Program-made: the position numbers and the translations under genes
The notes under the pieces: generated by a model
Told to the model about the DNA's origin: nothing
Database searches by the model: none
Seen by the model: only the letters and a program-made list of their open reading frames with translations
Assembly: GCA_021813505.1 (NCBI GenBank)
Contig: JAKAKI010000050.1
Coordinates: 1 to 36,768 of the forward strand
Length of the DNA stretch: 36,768 nt
Source: a bacterium
Lineage (GTDB): Bacteria > Zixibacteria > MSB-5A5 > WJJR01
Direction: 5' to 3'
In this document: positions 31,657 to 36,768 of the stretch, in pieces
Layout: each line of letters starts with the position of its first letter
Numbering within the stretch: position 1 is the stretch's first letter

Positions 31657-34155
31657 ATGAATCATCCTAACCTTCCACGAAGCGCCATTTCCCCTCTGGC
31701 GTTCACCCTCGCCTATCAGCAGTATCGCAGCGAAGCATCGAGGAATCCCTTTGCCGATACGCGCTTACTCACGGCCGCACGATTCTGGAGAGCCAACGAA
31801 GCGGCGCTGCACAGTCCTGCGTATGCGACTTACCGGCTGGAGGACATCCCGCCAGTCTTGGACGCACTGAATCCAGATCAACTCGACGACCTCCGCCCCT
31901 CGGAGTTGGAGGAAGTGGCTAGGTTTGTTGAGCGGGCGGGATTGGTGGTTTCATATTCCCCGCCTAAGGATCCGCCGACTTCTGATTCGGATGACGTTGG
32001 AGCAACGCAGTCATCCAAATCCGCGAAAATCTGGGACCACGCCGCCAGGAAGTGGCTCTACATTGGCGAAGCATCAAACGCCGTCGACGCCCTTCTTCGG
32101 GGAGGGCTTCCTTTCGTTATTGCCACGGATGAACTCGCCTCAATCCTCGCGGACTGCAGTGCCAGCGACGCTACGGAAATCCCTGGGATTATCGCAACAC
32201 AGGTGGAATCATCGCATCCCGCGTTGGCCCACTGGTTGCGCGCGTTCGAGGCCGCATGGAAAACTCAGCGCGAGGGCGGTGACGCAAATCGGGCCCAGTG
32301 CGTTCTGGTCGAGTATGACGCCAACGGCCTGCCCGTGCGCGGGCGTTTGCGCCTCCTGGAAGGAAAAGTCGAGACACTCAAACGCGACGCCGAGTCGGAC
32401 GAAGTCATTTTCCATCATCAGGTGAAGAGCCCCGACGATCCGTTCGTGGGGACGGTGTACGCGGCATTCGAGGCGCTTCGAAGTCTAACTTTCTCAAGCC
32501 AGCGACGCCGCCTGAGTATCGGCTCCAATCTCGAGCCGGTGGCCGACCCGTGTCATCCTGAGGAGCGAAGCGACGAAGGATCTGCTGTCCGTCCCCGGCC
32601 CAATGAACGCCCCTATAGGAACAAAGCCGATCCGCGCTACCGCGGCCGTTTCACCTTCAATCGTGACGGAGTCGAGATGTATTCCGGCGACTCGATCGGA
32701 TTGTCAGCCTTTGCAGTCGCCTTTGGCGACCAATGGAGCCACGAAGTCCGCGCGGAGCGCCGACTGATCGGCCAGACTGTCGCGTTCACAGGAGGAATCG
32801 GCCCAAACGGTTCTCTCCAGCCAATTTCTGCCGACTCGCTGGCACTCAAAGTCGAGCGGGCGTTCCATTCGCCAATCACACACCTTGTTGTCCCCGAATC
32901 CAATAGAAAGGCCGTGGAGGGTGCGGCCGAGCTCTTGCGGGAGGCCCACCCGCGCCGCCGACTTCACATCATCGCCGTCGAGCGGCCACCAGACATCATA
33001 GCCGACAAGAACATCTTCCATGCCGAGAAGCTCTGGCCCGGCGAATTCGTTGTCCGCAAGGCGGCAAGGTATTCGCGGAGCGTGAAGGTGCAGGTGCCGG
33101 TACTGGTGGTGCTCGGGTACTTGCTACTGAGTCTCATCTACCCGAAGGCGTGGATCGGTTTTGACAGAGAACCAAGAAGTCTCCGGTTAACAGGGCATGG
33201 ATTCGTGGCCCAGAATTCCGATGGTGACCGCCTGTGGGAGAAGGAGTTCGACTGCGACTGCGATACCACTAAATCATTGTGGACGGTTGGGGACCTCGAT
33301 GCTGACGGTCATGCGGAAGTGGCCTACCTCCTGAATAACAGTGAGCAGCGTCTCTGCGACCTCATCGGAACTCTCTTCGTTTACGACCACAACGGGATGG
33401 AACGATTCCGCCGACGCTGCTGCATCAAGAATGAGTACCCGGGGGACACGGTGTTTCCTCAGCAGTACACGATGAGCGGGTTGTCGATGATTCGAATGAG
33501 GGGCAGGCCCTTGATCATGACATGTGTAGTGAATTCTTACCCGGCGCGAAGTCACATACGATTTTGGACAGCGCGGGGAGACTCGCTTGGGTGGTACATA
33601 AACGCCGGATACGCTGCGGGCAATGGATTGTGGGTAATCTCGCCCGAGCGCGACGTTTTGTATGGCACGGGAATCAACAACCGCGTTGCTTCGGCGTGCC
33701 TGTTTGCGATTTCAGCCGATTCGAGCTATGGGGCATCACCTCCGTACACCGACTCAACATTGGATCTTTCTAAGGTGCACCGTGGAAATCAGCTTCACTA
33801 TCTCATCTTTCCACAAACCCCCCTCTGCCGGGTGCGCGCCATCTACAATGGCGTGTTTGGGATCTTCGCCGAGGCCGGAGGTGTAATCCGGGTCGACGTC
33901 GATGAGTTCGGCGGACAGCGAAACACGGGCGACTCAACCGCTCCCGTAAGCTACTATCTCAATTTGGACTGCCAACTACTGAGAGTACGTTGCACAGACA
34001 ATTTCATCGCAGCTTGGAACAACAGAGTAGCGCGGGGTGAACTCTCGGCAGTCGATTGGAGTACATACACCGATCAACTGATGGGCAACGTCACTCATTG
34101 GACAGACTCGGGATGGGTGACTGAATCACAGCTACGTGCGGTAACCGTTCGATAG
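31657..34155 (+). CDS. Lon/S16-like peptidase domain - TM helix - FG-GAP-like membrane protein (module 2, gene C')
   Basis: 832 aa from ATG 31657 (a TTG at 31639 would overlap B'). The N-terminal ~250 residues are longer than in C and include a polar linker (PPKDPPTSDSDDVGATQ). The Lon-like domain (~330-435) has YSGDSIGLS with Ser346, TGGIGPNGSLQPIS, then SLALKVERAF with Lys398, and HLVVPESN. One membrane helix (~479-495) follows basic residues (RKAARYSRSVK), so the C-terminal half should be outside; it has one DxDxDGxxE loop (546-554). The blocks RSHIRFWTARGDSLGWYINA and VDWSTYTD closely match gene C. A palindromic repeat is inserted in frame near residues 298-310, in a stretch of ~40 residues absent from C. 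Confidence 0.7.
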   Translation: MNHPNLPRSAISPLAFTLAYQQYRSEASRNPFADTRLLTAARFWRANEAALHSPAYATYRLEDIPPVLDALNPDQLDDLRPSELEEVARFVERAGLVVSYSPPKDPPTSDSDDVGATQSSKSAKIWDHAARKWLYIGEASNAVDALLRGGLPFVIATDELASILADCSASDATEIPGIIATQVESSHPALAHWLRAFEAAWKTQREGGDANRAQCVLVEYDANGLPVRGRLRLLEGKVETLKRDAESDEVIFHHQVKSPDDPFVGTVYAAFEALRSLTFSSQRRRLSIGSNLEPVADPCHPEERSDEGSAVRPRPNERPYRNKADPRYRGRFTFNRDGVEMYSGDSIGLSAFAVAFGDQWSHEVRAERRLIGQTVAFTGGIGPNGSLQPISADSLALKVERAFHSPITHLVVPESNRKAVEGAAELLREAHPRRRLHIIAVERPPDIIADKNIFHAEKLWPGEFVVRKAARYSRSVKVQVPVLVVLGYLLLSLIYPKAWIGFDREPRSLRLTGHGFVAQNSDGDRLWEKEFDCDCDTTKSLWTVGDLDADGHAEVAYLLNNSEQRLCDLIGTLFVYDHNGMERFRRRCCIKNEYPGDTVFPQQYTMSGLSMIRMRGRPLIMTCVVNSYPARSHIRFWTARGDSLGWYINAGYAAGNGLWVISPERDVLYGTGINNRVASACLFAISADSSYGASPPYTDSTLDLSKVHRGNQLHYLIFPQTPLCRVRAIYNGVFGIFAEAGGVIRVDVDEFGGQRNTGDSTAPVSYYLNLDCQLLRVRCTDNFIAAWNNRVARGELSAVDWSTYTDQLMGNVTHWTDSGWVTESQLRAVTVR
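32552..32584 (+). repeat. Palindromic repeat inserted in frame in gene C'
   Basis: The DNA encoding CHPEERSDEGS starts with TCATCCTGAG and ends CGAAGGATCT, with ATCCT/AGGAT complementary ends and an internal GAGCGAAGCGA. This is the well-known dispersed repeat that reads HPEERSDEGS when translated. It keeps the frame and lies in a segment without counterpart in gene C, just before the Lon-like core. Confidence 0.75.
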
Positions 34156-34281
34156 CATTTCCACAAATTCCCCCGTTCGTTCCTACTACTATCCAGAGAA
34201 TGAGGATCGTGCGGATGGTGGCACCTGCGCCACTCCCATCCGGGTACGGCAACAGGAGGCGCAAATCGGGAGGATTCGAAC

Positions 34282-35481
34282 ATGAACGCACTTGGCAGTC
34301 ACATTCAAGCTAAGGCAGCCATACCATCCGGACCAGCGCGGCGACACTCCGTGGTTACATATGTCGCAGCAACATTTATTTGCGCTACGCTTATTGTGTC
34401 ATCCTCAGTCTCGGCGCAGACATCCCATTCCCGCTGCACTTTCGATCCCGGTGCGACGACACCGAGTTGCGTAGCAGTCACACCAGACGGCACGGAGCTC
34501 TGGGTCGGGTCAGGTACAGGAGTCGTGACCGTGGTCCGTCTCAGCGATCACGCGGTCGTCGCTACGATTCCAGTAGGATATGGAGCGCTGGAAATCGCAA
34601 TCAGCCCAGATGGTGCCTATGCGATTGTCACCAATACCGTAAACGGGTTCAACTCAACATGGATCGCCACGGCGACTCGCACCGTCGTGTGCAATATCTC
34701 CGGCGGCGTGGATCCTAGTGGTGTCGTCTTCACGCCAGATGGCGATACTGCCCTAATCGTTGCCCATTGGTCCGGAATCCTTCAAGGTGTGTCCAAGGGC
34801 GCGTGCGCGGCCGACTACACAATCGGGGGGCTGGGAAATGGCTGCTACGATGTCGTTGTGACTCCAGACGGACGCTTCGCCTATGCAGCAGGCCGCGCAA
34901 CCGGACCAAATCCGGGCCCCTATGTCACCTACAAAGTCGACCTCCCCGCTCGCGCCGTGGTTGGCACGGTGCCGACAACTGGCGAGGGTATCGACATAAC
35001 CCCCGACGGGAGTTTCATCCTAGCTTGCGGGACAAATACCGCGAATCCTTCCGATCATTATGTGCGAGTGGTTGCTACTGCGACTGACGCCGTTGTGGAC
35101 AGCGTCTTCATTGGCGGATTTCCCAATAAAGTTAGGATTTCTCCTGACGGCCTCTATGCGTACGTGACGATGCAGAACGACAGTTCAATGGCCGTGTTGT
35201 CAATTGCCGATAGGGCGGTTATTGCTGTGCTCCCTGTTGGGCATAAGCCTAATGGCGTCACAGTTTCCCCTGATGGACTGCACATCTTCGTCGCGAATTA
35301 TGACAGCGATTGCATAACGGAGATTACGACCAGCTGCGTCTGGATTCCGGCGGCCCCGCCGTGCATGGACAGGAAGTCAGACCTCAACTGCGACGCGGTC
35401 GAAGATGTATTCGACGTGATCTATCTCATCGACTACGTGTTCGGTGGTGGTCCTCAGCGCGTCGCGTGCCCGCAAGAATAA
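34282..35481 (+). CDS. Secreted YVTN-type beta-propeller with dockerin-like repeat (module 2, gene D')
   Basis: 399 aa, GGGAGG upstream of the ATG. A long N-region and hydrophobic stretch end in VSAQ (signal cleavage ~45). Residues ~50-350 hold repeated VxPDGxxxxV units (VAVTPDGTELWVG, ISPDGAYAIVTN, VTPDGRFAYAAG, ISPDGLYAYVTM, VSPDGLHIFVAN), typical of YVTN/cytochrome-D1-type seven-bladed propellers. Residues ~362-399 carry one dockerin-like repeat, DLNCDAVEDVFDVIYLIDYVFGG, almost the same as the second repeat of gene D. The gene lies 126 bp after C', in the same position as D in module 1. The propeller may bind ligand or protein outside the cell; target unknown. Confidence 0.82.
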   Translation: MNALGSHIQAKAAIPSGPARRHSVVTYVAATFICATLIVSSSVSAQTSHSRCTFDPGATTPSCVAVTPDGTELWVGSGTGVVTVVRLSDHAVVATIPVGYGALEIAISPDGAYAIVTNTVNGFNSTWIATATRTVVCNISGGVDPSGVVFTPDGDTALIVAHWSGILQGVSKGACAADYTIGGLGNGCYDVVVTPDGRFAYAAGRATGPNPGPYVTYKVDLPARAVVGTVPTTGEGIDITPDGSFILACGTNTANPSDHYVRVVATATDAVVDSVFIGGFPNKVRISPDGLYAYVTMQNDSSMAVLSIADRAVIAVLPVGHKPNGVTVSPDGLHIFVANYDSDCITEITTSCVWIPAAPPCMDRKSDLNCDAVEDVFDVIYLIDYVFGGGPQRVACPQE

Positions 35482-35526
35482 CGGTCCCGCCAAAGTAGGG
35501 CTTTGCGGGGCCGCATCAGGGGGAAC

Positions 35527-35566
35527 ACCCCGCCTCCCGGCCGAAGCCGGAGGGGCGGGGTTTCCG
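35527..35566 (+). terminator. Terminator after gene D'
   Basis: ACCCCGCCTCCCGGC pairs with GCCGGAGGGGCGGGGT around CGAA with one or two irregular positions, followed by TTTCCGTTT. It closes module 2. Confidence 0.65.
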
Positions 35567-35595
35567 TTTGGGGAGGACGACCACACCGCACCGGC

Positions 35596-35997
35596 TTCGT
35601 AGCATAGCCCCTTGTGGGCGTTGTTGGAATTTGCTACCACGCTTCGATTCAAGCGGCCCTGGTTCAAAAGGAATCCCTGTGCCTGCGGAGAACGGGCACA
35701 AGGCCCTATGCTACGAAGAACCGGACGATTTGATTTCGTAGCATAGCCCCTTGTGGGCGTTGTTGGAATTTGCTACCACGCTTCGATTCAAGCGGCCCTG
35801 GTTCAAAAGGAATCCCTGTGCCTACGGAGAACGGGCACAAGGCCCTATGCTACGAAGAACCGGACGATTTGATTTCGTAGCATAGCCCCTTGTGGGCGTC
35901 CGTCGTTTGAGCTGCCGCGCTGTGGAATCGCGCGGCCCTGGCCCAAAAGGCGATCGCGGTGCCCACGGTTAACGGGCACAAGTACCTATGCTACAAA
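35596..35997. repeat. Three tandem RAYT-associated palindromic repeats (139-bp period)
   Basis: Units start at 35596, 35735 and 35874, exactly 139 bases apart. Each is a ~122-bp imperfect palindrome whose head TTCGTAGCATAGCCCCTTGT is the inverse of its tail ACAAGGCCCTATGCTACGAA. Units 1 and 2 are nearly identical; unit 3 keeps the ends but has a diverged centre. A tail-only copy lies at 36586-36626, beyond the transposase gene. This is the pattern of REP elements next to their RAYT. Confidence 0.85.
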
Positions 35998-36069
35998 AAC
36001 TGGCGTGGAGCTGGGGGACTGCGAAAATGATTGTCGTTTGCCATACGTTCAGTGATAGTTTGATCTGTC

Positions 36070-36555
36070 ATGGGATGGGAAGACCCATATGTTCCGCCGC
36101 GGAACAAACGGCTCGACGCGGAAATCTACGCGCGGGCGGGCAGTGTTTTCTTCATCACCATCCGGGCTGCGAAGACCAGTTCGCCGTTCGTCCAGGACGC
36201 ACTCAACAAGCTCGTGGTGGATACCCTGCGCGAGGAGTCGCTGAGTTGCGGGTGCACTGTTCTCACCTACTGTCTGATGCCGGATCATTTGCATTTCCTG
36301 GCGGGGCCGCGAGAGGACGGGCGATCGCTTCTACTGTTCATAAACCGATTCAAAGGGAAGACTACGAACACCGCATGGAGAGTCGGACGGAGCGGACGGC
36401 TTTGGCAGCCACGCTTCTATGACCATGCGTTGCGCTCGGATGAGAACCTGCGGAAAGTCGCAGAGTACATCATGCTGAATCCGGTGCGCAGAGGATTGGT
36501 GATCCACCCAGAGGAGTGGCCCTGGAGTGGGGAAATGAATCCGTTGCCCATTTAG
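36070..36555 (+). CDS. REP-associated tyrosine transposase (RAYT, Y1_Tnp/TnpA_REP)
   Basis: 161 aa. HUH motif MPDHLHFL (70-77, His73 and His75), putative catalytic Tyr117 in LWQPRFYDHALR, then YIMLNPVRRGLV (133-144) and EEWPWSG, all typical of RAYTs. These single-stranded-DNA transposases are thought to excise and spread palindromic REP sequences. It sits directly between three full repeats on its left and a half repeat on its right, so it probably acts on them. All key residues are intact. Confidence 0.92.
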   Translation: MGWEDPYVPPRNKRLDAEIYARAGSVFFITIRAAKTSSPFVQDALNKLVVDTLREESLSCGCTVLTYCLMPDHLHFLAGPREDGRSLLLFINRFKGKTTNTAWRVGRSGRLWQPRFYDHALRSDENLRKVAEYIMLNPVRRGLVIHPEEWPWSGEMNPLPI

Positions 36556-36585
36556 TGAACGACGTCAAACCAAGAAGATGGGCCG

Positions 36586-36626
36586 GTGCCCACGAGGGAC
36601 GGGCACAAGGCTCTATGCTACAAGAA
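36586..36626 (+). repeat. Half copy of the RAYT-associated repeat
   Basis: GGTGCCCACGAGGGACGGGC followed by ACAAGGCTCTATGCTACAAG matches the tail half of the 139-bp units, especially unit 3 (CGGTGCCCACGG). The head half is missing. Confidence 0.75.
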
Positions 36627-36643
36627 GGCCGAATCGATCGGTC

Positions 36644-36708
36644 TGAAGTGTCCCCGAATCGGTTGACACCTGCTAAGCGCGGGTTGATTTTCCCGCAGGA
36701 GGTGTTCG
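36644..36708 (+). mobile_element. Probable left end of an IS3-family element
   Basis: The sequence TGAAGTGTCCCCGAATCGGT opens just before an IS3-type transposase frame, and IS3 elements often begin TGA with a CCCC-rich inverted end. The right end is outside the window, so the inverted repeat and target duplication cannot be confirmed. Confidence 0.45.
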
Positions 36709-36768
36709 ATGACGGGGAAGCGTCGGAAGTTCACGGCGGAGTTCAAGGCGGAAGCGGTTCGGCTGGTG
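36709..36768 (+). CDS. IS3-family transposase OrfA, N-terminal fragment
   Basis: AGGAGGTG lies just before an ATG at 36709 and the 20 codons before the window edge read MTGKRRKFTAEFKAEAVRLV. This is the standard start of OrfA proteins with an HTH_Tnp_1 domain, which bind the element ends. The gene is cut by the window edge; whether it is intact is unknown. Confidence 0.8.
   Translation, partial: MTGKRRKFTAEFKAEAVRLV

Larger units (their letters stand above)
35482..36069. other. 588-bp non-coding repeat region before the RAYT gene
   Basis: This stretch holds a terminator for module 2 and three units of a palindromic repeat. Both are listed separately. I see no gene; short frames through the repeats have no family motif. 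Confidence 0.8.

Noticed and set aside
35801-35825. tRNA T-arm-like sequence GGTTCAAAAGG
   Set aside because: It recurs inside the palindromic repeats and no acceptor, D or anticodon stems are present.
35596-35997. CRISPR array
   Set aside because: The period (139 bp) is far too long, units are palindromic along most of their length, and a RAYT gene adjoins.

Overview
The window looks like a chromosomal segment of a GC-rich, Gram-negative, probably uncultured bacterium. Evidence for a Gram-negative envelope is an MCE/MlaD-type protein, a small outer-membrane barrel, a lipobox lipoprotein and sigma-54. Dockerin-like C-terminal repeats on secreted proteins, a UGA-containing SelW-like gene and several families of palindromic intergenic repeats suggest a lineage such as Zixibacteria or another FCB/Planctomycete-like candidate group. 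That placement is an inference from gene content only.

Layout. An ABC-2 permease fragment sits at the left edge. Next comes a minus-strand four-gene module (A-B-C-D, 5513 down to 443): an unrecognised ~341-aa protein, an HX3CX2C zinc-motif protein, a Lon/S16-like peptidase domain joined through one membrane helix to an FG-GAP-like Asp-rich region, and a secreted C-type-lectin/dockerin protein. The middle (5.8-29.3 kb) is mostly housekeeping: glnA; an rpoN-glpX-hpf-hprK cluster; an MCE protein; a Mut7-C RNase-domain protein; a heterodimeric ABC exporter; an inositol-monophosphatase-family enzyme; a phosphomannomutase overlapping a double-receiver protein; an orphan MalK-like ATPase; mutM; a single-domain receiver; a lipoprotein/barrel pair; a squalene/phytoene synthase; and a minus-strand run of M16 peptidase, short-chain dehydrogenase and a SelW-like selenoprotein whose UGA codon hides it from ordinary ORF calling.

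At 29.6-35.5 kb the same A-B-C-D order appears again on the plus strand. All three core genes are diverged paralogues of the first set, and the last gene carries a different secreted domain (a YVTN-type beta-propeller) but the same dockerin signature. The two modules face outward and bracket about 24 kb. This repeated module is the best candidate for an undescribed system. A plausible but untested model is that the outer Asp-rich domain of C senses something outside, its cytoplasmic Lon-like peptidase acts on B, and A/B control expression or display of the dockerin protein D.

The right end is a mobile zone: three 139-bp-spaced palindromic repeats plus a half copy flank a REP-associated tyrosine transposase (RAYT), followed by the start of an IS3-type transposase. 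Other palindromic repeats occur at 0.3, 11.8, 12.9, 17.3 and 30.6 kb, and one has entered the coding sequence of the second C gene in frame.
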